Below, piece by piece: positions 7,445 to 15,495 of a DNA stretch of 64,000 nt (positions are counted from its first letter, which is position 1; each line of letters starts with the position of its first letter). The stretch covers positions 3,861 through 67,860 of the forward strand of contig CAJTMW010000022.1 of assembly GCA_910577275.1 (NCBI GenBank), written 5' to 3'. Under the pieces are notes generated by a model, which worked only from the letters and a program-made list of their open reading frames with translations, ran no database searches and was not told the DNA's origin. The translations under genes and the position numbers were made by a program. This DNA comes from an uncultured Lachnospiraceae bacterium. GTDB lineage: Bacteria > Bacillota > Clostridia > Lachnospirales > Lachnospiraceae.

Positions 7445-8448
7445 AGCTGACCGATTATATCATCGACCGTCTTTTTTCCATTATAATGTTTCTGGCAGCC
7501 CTTATTTTTTCCATGGGGCTTCTCTGGCTGATGGGGCTGCGCTGTGAATTTATTATTTATATTGAAATCATATTCGGATTTTCTTTTCTTGCGTCGCTGC
7601 TTTGGGATTACACAGGAAAAAGGAAATACTACTGCGGGCTTATGGCCTTATTTGACGGGCTTGACGACAAGACTTTATTAGCGGAGCTTGCAGAAAAGCC
7701 GGGATTTCTTGACGGGAAATTATTGTACCGGATTCTGCGTTTGTCTGACAAGTACATGAATGATAAGCTGGCGGAAGCGCAGGCCACGAATCAGGAGTAC
7801 CGGGAATATATCGAAATGTGGGTGCATGAAATAAAAACGCCGATAACCTCTGCCCATTTAATCATTGAAAATGACAAAAATATTTCTACCATACGCATAG
7901 ACGATGAATTGAATAAAATAGACCATTTTGTAGAGCAGGCGCTTTTCTATGCGAGAAGTACAGCCCTGGAGAAAGATTTTAAGATAGAAAAGACAACTAT
8001 GAAAACGCTGGTACAGGAGGCACTGAAAAGCTATTCCAGACAGATAATCGGAGTTCACGGCAGGCCGGTATTTGTAAATCTGGATATTCCGGTATATGCC
8101 GACCGGAAATGGTGCGTATTCATTATAGGACAGATTATAGCCAATTCCGTTAAATATGCAAAAGAAAATCTGCTTCTCACTTTTGAGGGAAAATCCTTTG
8201 AGAACGGGTGCAGCCTTTCTGTCTCCGATAATGGAATCGGGATAGACGAAGCAGATATGCCGCGGATTTTCGAAAAGGGGTTTACCGGGGAAAACGGACG
8301 CAAAATGAAAAAGTCAACAGGCATCGGGTTATATTTATGCCGGAAGCTGTGCCATAAGATGAATATGGAAATATCGGCGGAAAGCAGCTCCGAAAACGGG
8401 ACAACCATGAAAATCACCTTTCCCGGGGAGAACCTTACATTTTGGTAA
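7441..8448 (+). CDS. bceS: BceS-type intramembrane-sensing histidine kinase
   Basis: 335 residues. Two N-terminal membrane helices (about 10-32 and 37-56) are separated by only a few extracytoplasmic residues, the mark of intramembrane-sensing kinases that read the state of their ABC transporter rather than ligand directly. The phospho-acceptor is His129 in MWVHEIKTPI. The ATPase domain has the N-box (IIGQIIANSVKYA), G1 (DNGIGI) and G2 (TGIGLYLC) motifs. Translation is coupled to the regulator by the ATGA overlap. The last codons overlap the putative operator of the transporter genes. Confidence 0.88.
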   Translation: MKLTDYIIDRLFSIIMFLAALIFSMGLLWLMGLRCEFIIYIEIIFGFSFLASLLWDYTGKRKYYCGLMALFDGLDDKTLLAELAEKPGFLDGKLLYRILRLSDKYMNDKLAEAQATNQEYREYIEMWVHEIKTPITSAHLIIENDKNISTIRIDDELNKIDHFVEQALFYARSTALEKDFKIEKTTMKTLVQEALKSYSRQIIGVHGRPVFVNLDIPVYADRKWCVFIIGQIIANSVKYAKENLLLTFEGKSFENGCSLSVSDNGIGIDEADMPRIFEKGFTGENGRKMKKSTGIGLYLCRKLCHKMNMEISAESSSENGTTMKITFPGENLTFW

Positions 8449-8459
8449 TGTAAATGTAA
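8435..8459. promoter_or_regulatory. Candidate BceR operator upstream of the transporter genes
   Basis: TTACAT (8435-8440), seven bases, ATGTAA (8448-8453), directly followed by a second ATGTAA (8454-8459). Inverted TTACA/TGTAA half-sites are typical of Bce-type regulators, although the spacing here is not the classic four bases. The position, about 90 bases before the ATPase start and across the kinase stop codon, fits activation of bceAB separately from bceRS. Confidence 0.45.
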
Positions 8460-8551
8460 TCTGATTTAATGGCGTATTTTAAACTCCGGCTGTAAAATAT
8501 GAAACATCAAAATCTGCAGATTTGATATTTTATATTAGGAGGAGCAAAATC

Positions 8552-9322
8552 ATGACCACCCCGATTTTAGAGGTTTCTGACATTCAAAAATATTATGGTA
8601 ACAAAGGAAACATTACCAAAGCGGTTAACCGTATCTCGCTGTCTGTCTGCAAGGGAGAATTCGTCGGTATTATGGGCGCATCCGGTTCAGGCAAGACAAC
8701 TTTGCTTAACTGCATTTCCACAATCGACACAGTAACCAGCGGAAAAATTCTGGTTGAGGGAAAAGATATTACTACTTTACGCGGAAAGCAGTTGTCGGCT
8801 TTTCGGCGCGAAAAGCTGGGCTTTATCTTTCAGGACTTTAATCTGCTTGACACGCTGACTGCCTGTGAAAATATATCCCTTGCCTTGTCCATTTCCGGCA
8901 TAAAAGCAAAAGAAATTGATGAGAGGGTGCAGGCGATTGCGGGAGCATTGAACATCACGGAAGTCCTTGAAAAGTATCCCTGGCAAATGTCCGGCGGGCA
9001 AAAGCAGCGCGTGGCAGCCGCCCGCGCTATGGTAACAAATCCGGATCTTGTTCTGGCGGACGAACCGACGGGCGCGTTGGATTCCCGTTCTTCCCATATG
9101 CTTTTGGACATGCTGGAAGAATTGAACCAAAAGCTTTCCGCAACAATCCTCATGGTGACTCACGATTCTTTCACAGCCAGTTACTGCCGCCGTATTCTCT
9201 TTATCAAGGACGGAAAAATTTTCAACGAAATCCGCCGCGGGGTAAAATCGCGGAAAGAATTTTTTGAAGAAATCCTGGAGGTGGTTTCTGTATTGGGAGG
9301 TGATACCCATGACAGAATGTAA
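8552..9322 (+). CDS. bceA: BceA-type ABC transporter ATPase
   Basis: 256 residues from the ATG at 8552, which is preceded by AGGAGG; an earlier in-frame start at 8522 has none. Motifs in order are Walker A (GASGSGKTT), Q-loop (FIFQDFNLLDTLT), signature (MSGGQKQRVAAARAM), Walker B (LVLADEPTGALD) and the H-loop (MVTHD). It is a MacB/LolD-like ATPase that pairs with the ten-helix permease encoded next. The pair acts at the membrane to remove peptide antibiotics from lipid-linked cell-wall precursors and to relay flux to the kinase. The stop overlaps the permease start by 14 bases. Confidence 0.9.
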   Translation: MTTPILEVSDIQKYYGNKGNITKAVNRISLSVCKGEFVGIMGASGSGKTTLLNCISTIDTVTSGKILVEGKDITTLRGKQLSAFRREKLGFIFQDFNLLDTLTACENISLALSISGIKAKEIDERVQAIAGALNITEVLEKYPWQMSGGQKQRVAAARAMVTNPDLVLADEPTGALDSRSSHMLLDMLEELNQKLSATILMVTHDSFTASYCRRILFIKDGKIFNEIRRGVKSRKEFFEEILEVVSVLGGDTHDRM

Positions 9323-11339
9323 GCTGATTATCCGCAATGTGCGCAAAAACATACAGGACTATATGATTTATTTCCTGACGCTTACGGTTTCGGTAAGTAT
9401 GTTTTACGCTTTTAATTCCATTCAGACCCAGCCGGCATTAAATGACCTGGACGCGACCAGGCAGCTGCTTTCTGACCAGTTAGGAATACTGCTTTCCGCA
9501 TTGTCTGTCGTAGTGGCTGTCGTGCTTGCCTTTCTTATCCTGTATGCAAACCGTTTCCTGTTAAAACGCCGGAAAAAGGAATTGGGGATTTATACATTAT
9601 TGGGAATGGAAAAAGGGAAAATATCAGGGATTTTTGCCGGGGAAACCTTATGCGTGGGGATTCTGTCGCTGATATCCGGGCTGGTATTGGGGCTGCTTTT
9701 GTCACAGGGACTTTCCATATTTTCTTTACGCCTGTTCGCAATAGATATGAGCAGGTTTCAAATTGTTTTTTCCATGAGTGCGCTGAAAAAGACAATCGGC
9801 TGTTTTGCGATTATTTTTCTGATTGTCATGGTTTTTAATGTGCGCACGGTTTCCACGGTCAGGTTAATCGACCTGCTGACCGCGGACAGGAAGAATGAAA
9901 CTATGGCGCTGAGGAACAAAGCCGCGCAAATTTCTCTGGCTGCGCTGTCTGTCCTGTGTATCCTTTCTTCCGGCTTCATTATTCAGCGCAACGGGATACT
10001 TCCCAGCCGCGAAAATTCGTGGTTTCAGATTGCGGCAGTCCTGTTGGCGGCAGGAACGGTACTTTTCTTCTTTTCCGTATCGGCGGTGTCGCTTACGGCG
10101 ATACAGGCAAACAGAAAAATGTATCTGAAAGGATTAAATACCTTTTTAAGCCGGCAGATTGGAAGTAAAGTACAGACGGATTTTATGACAATGAGCGTGG
10201 TATGCGCTTTGCTTACCCTATCTGTCTGCGGTATATCCGTGGGGATAAGCTCCGCTTTAACCATGAACGAAACCTCCAGGGCCGCGCTTCCCTATGATTT
10301 GAACGTTGTCTGTGATGTCGATACGGCGGGAGAAACAGACATTGCGGCATATCTGAAATCAAGGGATGCGGATATGGGTATCTATGCTGATAAAACAGCG
10401 CAAATCAGCCTTTATGAAGCGGAAATAACCTATGGGGATTTGTTTGCGGGGCAGGACTTGAACTTATGGCACATTGACAGCGATATTCCTGAAGTGGGCG
10501 TCTGCGCAGTCTCCCTTTCAGATTTTAACCGCGCGCTGGCGGTACAGGGCAGGGCGCCTGTAAATCTCGCTGATAATGAATTTCTCCTGAACTGTAATTA
10601 CAAAGGCACTCTGCAATACATTAATACGTTCCTTAAGTCCTGCACGGAAATTGACTTAAGCGGGACGGTTTTACAGCCGGGCAGGAGGGAGGCGCTTTGT
10701 GAAACCGTTTTGATGACCTCGGTAGGCAACAATGACAGGGGAACTTTTATTGTTCCCGATTATGTGGCCGGGGCTTTGGAAAAAGACATGAACATTTTGC
10801 TGGTGCAGTATAAGAGCGGCATAAATACCGATGAGGTATTACAGAAAATGATACCAATTGGGCTGGAATGGAAAACCGAGGGGTATCGGTACACCGAAAA
10901 AGTTATGCTCAGCAGTATGTATTACGGTTCCTGCGCGCTGCTGGTATTCTTATGCTGCTATATCGGGCTGGTGTTTCTGCTGATATGCGCCGCGCTGCTG
11001 TCCTTAAAGCAGCTGACCGAAACCGCGGATAACATTTACCGATACGGGTTATTGCAAAAGCTGGGAACCGACAGCAGCCTGCTTTTCGGAGCTTTATTTA
11101 AGCAGACAGCAATATTTTTTGTCGTGCCGCTTTTGCCTGCGGGAATATTTTCAGCCTTTGGAATCGGAAAAATTACAGCGATTGTGGAAGAATTTCTAAA
11201 TATGCATATATCTGCGAATATTGGCGTTACTGTTTTGATGTTTCTGATTGTGTACGGCGGATATTTCATTGCCACTTACCTGTCGTGTAAGCGTATGGTT
11301 ATGGAAAAGCAGGGATTTGACTGGAAGCAGAGCCTGTGA
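9309..11339 (+). CDS. bceB: BceB-type ABC transporter permease (FtsX family)
   Basis: 676 residues from the ATG at 9309, behind GGAGGTGAT inside the end of the ATPase gene. The layout is that of BceB: one N-terminal helix (YMIYFLTLTVSVSMFYAF), helices 2-4 with the FtsX core (KRRKKELGIYTLLGMEKG between them), further helices to about residue 330, then a large extracellular domain of about 200 residues (roughly 345-540). Three final helices follow (LLVFLCCYIGLVFLLICAAL, the one near 595-615, and GVTVLMFLIVYGGYF). The large extracellular domain is the part known in the family to define antibiotic specificity. It works with BceA and signals to BceS. Confidence 0.9.
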   Translation: MTECKLIIRNVRKNIQDYMIYFLTLTVSVSMFYAFNSIQTQPALNDLDATRQLLSDQLGILLSALSVVVAVVLAFLILYANRFLLKRRKKELGIYTLLGMEKGKISGIFAGETLCVGILSLISGLVLGLLLSQGLSIFSLRLFAIDMSRFQIVFSMSALKKTIGCFAIIFLIVMVFNVRTVSTVRLIDLLTADRKNETMALRNKAAQISLAALSVLCILSSGFIIQRNGILPSRENSWFQIAAVLLAAGTVLFFFSVSAVSLTAIQANRKMYLKGLNTFLSRQIGSKVQTDFMTMSVVCALLTLSVCGISVGISSALTMNETSRAALPYDLNVVCDVDTAGETDIAAYLKSRDADMGIYADKTAQISLYEAEITYGDLFAGQDLNLWHIDSDIPEVGVCAVSLSDFNRALAVQGRAPVNLADNEFLLNCNYKGTLQYINTFLKSCTEIDLSGTVLQPGRREALCETVLMTSVGNNDRGTFIVPDYVAGALEKDMNILLVQYKSGINTDEVLQKMIPIGLEWKTEGYRYTEKVMLSSMYYGSCALLVFLCCYIGLVFLLICAALLSLKQLTETADNIYRYGLLQKLGTDSSLLFGALFKQTAIFFVVPLLPAGIFSAFGIGKITAIVEEFLNMHISANIGVTVLMFLIVYGGYFIATYLSCKRMVMEKQGFDWKQSL

Positions 11340-11409
11340 TAAAATCGGAACGCAGAGGCGGAACAGCCTGTCAGGGAAAATAATCATCTGTTTCGCAGAG
11401 GAGGTTGCA

Positions 11410-12441
11410 ATGGCTGGAAATGGTTCCGGGATACCGAAAAGTAAGATACCTACAGCTTTCCTGCTGCTTTTTGCGGCGTTGTTTCTGGCGGGGAAGGCTG
11501 CCGGAGGCGGAATGGAAACTGTTCTGGCGCAAGGGGAACCTTTCCCGGGAGAACCGCAGGGCAGGACTGCGGATATTGTGGCGAAGGATTTGAATTTTGA
11601 CGGCTGGGATGATTTGTGTATCCGTAAGCCCTATGACGGCAGAGGAAATGTTCCCTATTCCTGTATGCTCTGGAATCCGCAGAAAGAACGTTTTGAATAC
11701 AGCGTTACCCTTTATAATGTAGAAACAGACCCGGAAAAGCAATGGATATCCAGCCGGATTCGCGAAAGCGGCGGACGGGAGTCCGTCACCTTTTATCGTT
11801 ACGACGCGGAAAACAGGCTTCATATGGTAAGATACCTGGAAGAAAACCCTTCGGAAACCGAAATTTTCGAGCGGCTTGACCTTACATATGTGGAGGAGGG
11901 AAGTATCTATGTCCTTCCGGCAATCGAGGGAGAAGAAAATTTAAACGAGACTATGATTGCCATGGCCAGACAGGCGTTAACTGAGCTTTATGAGTGGACG
12001 GGAGAAAAGATAGACACCGCCTGCTTTCAGGTTTCCAATATGGGCGGCGTCGTTTTCGCCTTATCCCCGGAGGATATGGAGCATTCCAGAATTTTTTGCA
12101 GCCGCTCGTTTGGAGCGGATACGGAATACAATCTGAGCGACTATGATAAAAGCATTTCATCCCTTGGCGTGGTTTCCGGGCGGAGCGCATGGTATTCTCC
12201 GGTGAGCTGGAGGAACTTGCCGGAAAATATAGACGCCATGCCGGACGAAGATGTGGTTATCTGGTATTTTGAGCATATGCCGACGGCATACAGGGAAAAG
12301 GTAAAAACTACATATCAGCGTTACGAAGATATGTGGACGACTCAGACAAGGTCGGGAAAATGGTATGAAGTGATGTATAATCCGGCGCTTCGGGAAGTGA
12401 CGGAGGTGACGGGACCCTATTCGGGAATCCCGATGCATTAA
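11410..12441 (+). CDS. Secreted protein with a calcium-loop-like motif
   Basis: 343 residues from the ATG at 11410 (GAGGAGG just upstream). The start has a hydrophobic segment (IPTAFLLLFAALFLAGKAAG) that can act as a signal peptide or membrane anchor. Shortly after comes IVAKDLNFDGWDDLCIRK, the D-x-N-x-D-G-x-D-D loop of FG-GAP/VCBS-like or EF-type calcium sites. The rest is a soluble mixed domain rich in Y, W and E with no family I recognise. It follows the Bce permease by 70 bases on the same strand, but nothing ties it to antibiotic resistance. Function unknown. Confidence 0.7.
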   Translation: MAGNGSGIPKSKIPTAFLLLFAALFLAGKAAGGGMETVLAQGEPFPGEPQGRTADIVAKDLNFDGWDDLCIRKPYDGRGNVPYSCMLWNPQKERFEYSVTLYNVETDPEKQWISSRIRESGGRESVTFYRYDAENRLHMVRYLEENPSETEIFERLDLTYVEEGSIYVLPAIEGEENLNETMIAMARQALTELYEWTGEKIDTACFQVSNMGGVVFALSPEDMEHSRIFCSRSFGADTEYNLSDYDKSISSLGVVSGRSAWYSPVSWRNLPENIDAMPDEDVVIWYFEHMPTAYREKVKTTYQRYEDMWTTQTRSGKWYEVMYNPALREVTEVTGPYSGIPMH

Positions 12442-12471
12442 CAAGAACAGCAGAAAAACGGGGGTAATCAG

Positions 12472-13767
12472 ATGAGCTTGAAAGAAAAACTGGAAAATGT
12501 GATGGCACAGGCGGTGGAGGACTGCGAGATAGCCGGTATGAACCTGCTGGCGGAAAAGGACGGAGAGGAAATCTGTTATTGTCAGGCGGGAATGGCGGAC
12601 AGGGAAAGAGGCATTCCCATGGAAAGGGACACCATTTTAAGGCTGTATTCCCAGAGCAAACCGATAACCGCCGCCGCGGCAATGATTTTGATGGAAAGAG
12701 GAGCGCTGGATTTGGACCAGCCGGTTTCCGACTTCCTGCCCGCCTTTGCAAAGCAGTCTTACTTTGCGGAGCAGGAAGGCATCGGGGAAGCGGCGGCAGG
12801 CGGTTCGAAGAAGGAGCAGGAGGGCATTGGGGAAGCAGCAGGCGGCTCGAAGAAAGAAGCAAAAGGCGGGGAAGTTGCATCTTCCATGGAAGTGCGGCCG
12901 GTCATGCAGCCCATGCGGGTCTACGACCTTCTTCGGATGACGTCGGGGCTCGTCTATCCTGACGAGACGACTGCGGCGGGACGTCAGGCGGCAGTTGTTT
13001 TTGAGGAGATGGACAGGCGGCTCTACACAAAGGACGCAATGACCACCAAAGAGGCGGCGGATAAACTGGCAGAATGCACTTTGGCCTTTGAGCCGGGCAG
13101 CTCCTGGCGTTACGGCACGTCGGCGGACGTGCTGGGAGCGGTTATCGAGGCGGCTTCCGGGCAAAGATTTGGAGAATTTCTGGAAAAGGAGTTATTCGGC
13201 CCTCTTGGAATGAAGGATACCGCTTTCTGGGTGCCCCGGGAAAAGCAAAGCCGTTTGGCGGAAACCTATGAAACCGTCACAGAAAACGGAAAAAAGACGC
13301 TGCTCCGGTATGAGGGGAATAATCTGGCTGTCTGTAACCGGATGCAGAATCCGCCGGCCTTTGAATCCGGCGGCGCAGGTCTTTCTTCCACGCTGGACGA
13401 TTATATGCGCTTTGCCCGTATGCTTTTGCAGGAGGGTACACTGAACGGCGCCCGGATTCTGAAACCGGCAACAGTCCGGTACATGACGGGGGCGGAGCTG
13501 ATGGAATACCAGCAGAGCGCTTTCAATCACTGGATTGGCCTGGAAGGATTCAGCTACGGAAATCTCATGCGGATTTGTAAAAGACCGATGCAGGCGGGAA
13601 TCTTTGCCGCCGAAGGCGAATATGGATGGGACGGCTGGCTGGGCACCTATTTTGCCAATTTCCCGAAAGAAAAGCTGACGATTCTGATGGGAATCCAGAA
13701 AAGGGATGCGGGAACCTTTGCCCTTACAAGGAAGCTGAGGAACCTGCTGGTGGCCGAGGTGCTGTGA
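12472..13767 (+). CDS. Serine hydrolase, beta-lactamase/esterase class C fold
   Basis: 431 residues. The nucleophile motif S-x-x-K is Ser60-Gln-Ser-Lys63 in RLYSQSKPIT, and the second motif tyrosine is likely Tyr214 in WRYGTSADVLG. The fold is that of penicillin-binding-protein-like esterases (DDPEP domain): ILMERGALDLDQPVSDFLPAF, then DLLRMTSGL, then GPLGMKDTAFWVP. No signal peptide is visible, so it may be cytoplasmic. The usual KTG/HxG third motif is not obvious. Residues 100-134 hold a Gly/Glu/Lys-rich insert with a tandem repeat, an unusual expansion before the RPVMQPMRVYDLL strand. It starts 30 bases after the preceding gene with GGGGG as ribosome site. Confidence 0.82.
   Translation: MSLKEKLENVMAQAVEDCEIAGMNLLAEKDGEEICYCQAGMADRERGIPMERDTILRLYSQSKPITAAAAMILMERGALDLDQPVSDFLPAFAKQSYFAEQEGIGEAAAGGSKKEQEGIGEAAGGSKKEAKGGEVASSMEVRPVMQPMRVYDLLRMTSGLVYPDETTAAGRQAAVVFEEMDRRLYTKDAMTTKEAADKLAECTLAFEPGSSWRYGTSADVLGAVIEAASGQRFGEFLEKELFGPLGMKDTAFWVPREKQSRLAETYETVTENGKKTLLRYEGNNLAVCNRMQNPPAFESGGAGLSSTLDDYMRFARMLLQEGTLNGARILKPATVRYMTGAELMEYQQSAFNHWIGLEGFSYGNLMRICKRPMQAGIFAAEGEYGWDGWLGTYFANFPKEKLTILMGIQKRDAGTFALTRKLRNLLVAEVL
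12769..12855 (+). repeat. Tandem in-frame repeat inside the serine hydrolase gene
   Basis: Two diverged copies, 12769-12813 (45 bases) and 12814-12855 (42 bases), encode EQEGIGEAAAGGSKK and EQEGIGEAAGGSKK. The copies differ at several third positions and by one alanine codon. This indicates an older duplication in a loop that tolerates length change. Confidence 0.8.
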
Positions 13768-13783
13768 AATGGGAGGGAAAGGC

Positions 13784-13812
13784 TTTACACCCTGACTGCA
13801 CATTGCTATAAT
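13784..13812 (+). promoter_or_regulatory. Sigma-A promoter for the 44-residue protein
   Basis: TTTACA (13784-13789), exactly 17 bases, TATAAT (13807-13812). It lies 47 bases before the ATG of the next small gene, showing that this gene is transcribed on its own. Confidence 0.7.
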
Positions 13813-13858
13813 GAAATTACCATATAAACGGCACATAGAAAGACGAGGTGGTGAGAAT

Positions 13859-13993
13859 ATGACACGTTTAGAACTTCTTACAGTGTTGCTTTCAATCAAA
13901 GCGTTATTGGAAAGTGATAATAAGGATAAAGCGTTGGAGCTTATCAATGAAGTCATTTCCGAAGCAAAGAAACAGGTAAACAAGGCAGAATGA
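13859..13993 (+). CDS. 44-residue helical protein
   Basis: Starts at the ATG at 13859, preceded by GAGGTGGTGAG. An earlier in-frame ATG (13811) falls inside the -10 box and is not used. The sequence MTRLELLTVLLSIKALLESDN continues into a second amphipathic helix (KDKALELINEVISEAKKQV), a helical hairpin without membrane character. It has its own strong promoter. The family is not recognised. Short helical hairpins like this can be adaptor or antitoxin-like proteins, but nothing here shows it. Confidence 0.65.
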   Translation: MTRLELLTVLLSIKALLESDNKDKALELINEVISEAKKQVNKAE

Positions 13994-14076
13994 CGGTAAA
14001 GGAAGCGCTGTTGGAAAGAGGGGACAGAATGCCAAAGTGCCTGCCCCGCAAGGCGTTAAGCACAGGATGCGCACTC

Positions 14077-15324
14077 TCATAGATGCACCCGCCATATTTC
14101 TATCCCCAAAAGGCTTTTCCGCACGCAAACCCTGACTGTATCGCCAATTTCTACGGATTTGTACAGGCTGTTCGAAACGTCCATTTTCTGCTCCCTGCCC
14201 CGCCAGACAACGACGATATCGTAGCTTGTGGTGTGAGAACCCCGATAGGAGTCTTTGTCAAGGACGATAACAGTATCGTGAACCGGCTTGCCGGAAGTCA
14301 CATAGCAAGCGGCGGGCATCAGGAAAAAGGAGAGAAAAAACAGTACCGCGGCGAGGCCAATCAGTAAAAGCGGGTGTTCTTTTATTCTGCGGAGCCGGAG
14401 CATGACAAGACAGGGAATCAGCAGAATAAAGAGCAGAACCGCCGATGCGAAAATCCATGTATTATCCTCCATATTCGTGGTGGTTACAAAGCTCAGGGAG
14501 AAAAGCAGGCTGACAAAGCAGGCAGCCATGGGAAAAGGAATATGGTATTCGTCGCAGTTTCTGGCCTTTTCCAGCGTCAGTTTGGGGTAGAAAAAAAGGA
14601 ACACGAAATAAGGAAACAGTAAAGTCAGGATATATACGGCCAGTCTCCCCTTAAGGGGAAGAAAAAGGGCCGACAGGGAAAGGATTATCAAAGCGATATG
14701 TACGGCGCGGATAATCCTTCTTTGTTTCCTGACCGCTTCGGCGGAGTATCTGGCGCGAAGATAAGCATTCTTGTCCGTGAGATTCAGGCGCTTATTAAAG
14801 TCCGCCATTTTCTGACGGAAAGTAGTGCCGGGAGCCGCCCCGAAAGCTGCATCGGGAGAAGTGCCGGAAGCCATATCCGCGCCCGCCCCGGCGGCGGACC
14901 TCGCAGGAACGATTTTCACGTATTTTTCGTCCAGAAAGCAAAGGGCCTCAAAAAAAGCAGGCATATTGTTTTCAAAAACGGCCAGCTTTCTGCCGTCGTA
15001 GCTGTATATAATGAATTTCTCCCTTTTCTGGACAACAGACTGGATTTCGGAGTAGGAAAAACGCCGCGTCCGTCCGAAAGACGGCGTGTAAGCGGCATAG
15101 CTATCGTACAAAGCCAGCCGCCGCCTGATACAGTAAACGGTCAGCAAAAGGCCAAGCAGGGTAAAGCCGCCGAAAATCAGCGCGCAGAGGGTAAGGGATT
15201 CCATATCATTTTTCCCGAGATAAGAGGCGGTGGATAAAACGAGGCAGACCGCAAAGAAAAGGGTGCATAGAATGCTGATAATGAGAATGATTATGCTGTC
15301 CTTTACGATTAACGGTTCTTTCAT
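14077..15324 (-). CDS. Multi-pass membrane protein with soluble loop and C-terminal domain
   Basis: 415 residues on the minus strand. Two membrane helices (about 10-32 and 45-63) are followed by a soluble region of about 130 residues that begins like a PH/DUF6560-type module (RTRRFSYSEIQSVVQKREKFI, YSYDGRKLAVFENNM). Six or so further helices run from about 205 to 355 (ALIILSLSALFLPL, VYILTLLFPYFVFLFFYP, and others). The tail (DTVIVLDKDSYRGSHTTSYD, IGDTVRVCVRKSLLGIEIW) resembles DUF3592-like extracytoplasmic beta domains. Its function is unknown. It is transcribed opposite to its neighbours; the start region faces the SOS promoter of the polymerase gene. Confidence 0.78.
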   Translation of the reverse strand: MKEPLIVKDSIIILIISILCTLFFAVCLVLSTASYLGKNDMESLTLCALIFGGFTLLGLLLTVYCIRRRLALYDSYAAYTPSFGRTRRFSYSEIQSVVQKREKFIIYSYDGRKLAVFENNMPAFFEALCFLDEKYVKIVPARSAAGAGADMASGTSPDAAFGAAPGTTFRQKMADFNKRLNLTDKNAYLRARYSAEAVRKQRRIIRAVHIALIILSLSALFLPLKGRLAVYILTLLFPYFVFLFFYPKLTLEKARNCDEYHIPFPMAACFVSLLFSLSFVTTTNMEDNTWIFASAVLLFILLIPCLVMLRLRRIKEHPLLLIGLAAVLFFLSFFLMPAACYVTSGKPVHDTVIVLDKDSYRGSHTTSYDIVVVWRGREQKMDVSNSLYKSVEIGDTVRVCVRKSLLGIEIWRVHL

Positions 15325-15408
15325 AAAGCTGCCTCCTGCGACTGCGGTTTGCGCATCTGATTTCTACTGCTTTATTATACATTGACAGGGCGGGATGGGC
15401 AATCCCTC

Positions 15409-15437
15409 TTGAAAACGAACACAAGTTCTGGTATAAT
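15409..15437 (+). promoter_or_regulatory. Promoter with embedded LexA (SOS) box
   Basis: TTGAAA (15409-15414), 17-base spacer, TATAAT (15432-15437). Inside the spacer is CGAACACAAGTTCT (15416-15429), which fits the Firmicutes LexA/DinR consensus CGAAC-N4-GTTCG at all but the last base. A repressor there would block polymerase directly. It precedes the error-prone polymerase gene by about 60 bases. Confidence 0.8.
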
Positions 15438-15495
15438 GCAATTATCCTTTAAAAAGAACATAAAAGGTGCATTCTACGAAAAGGAAGGGAAAGGA

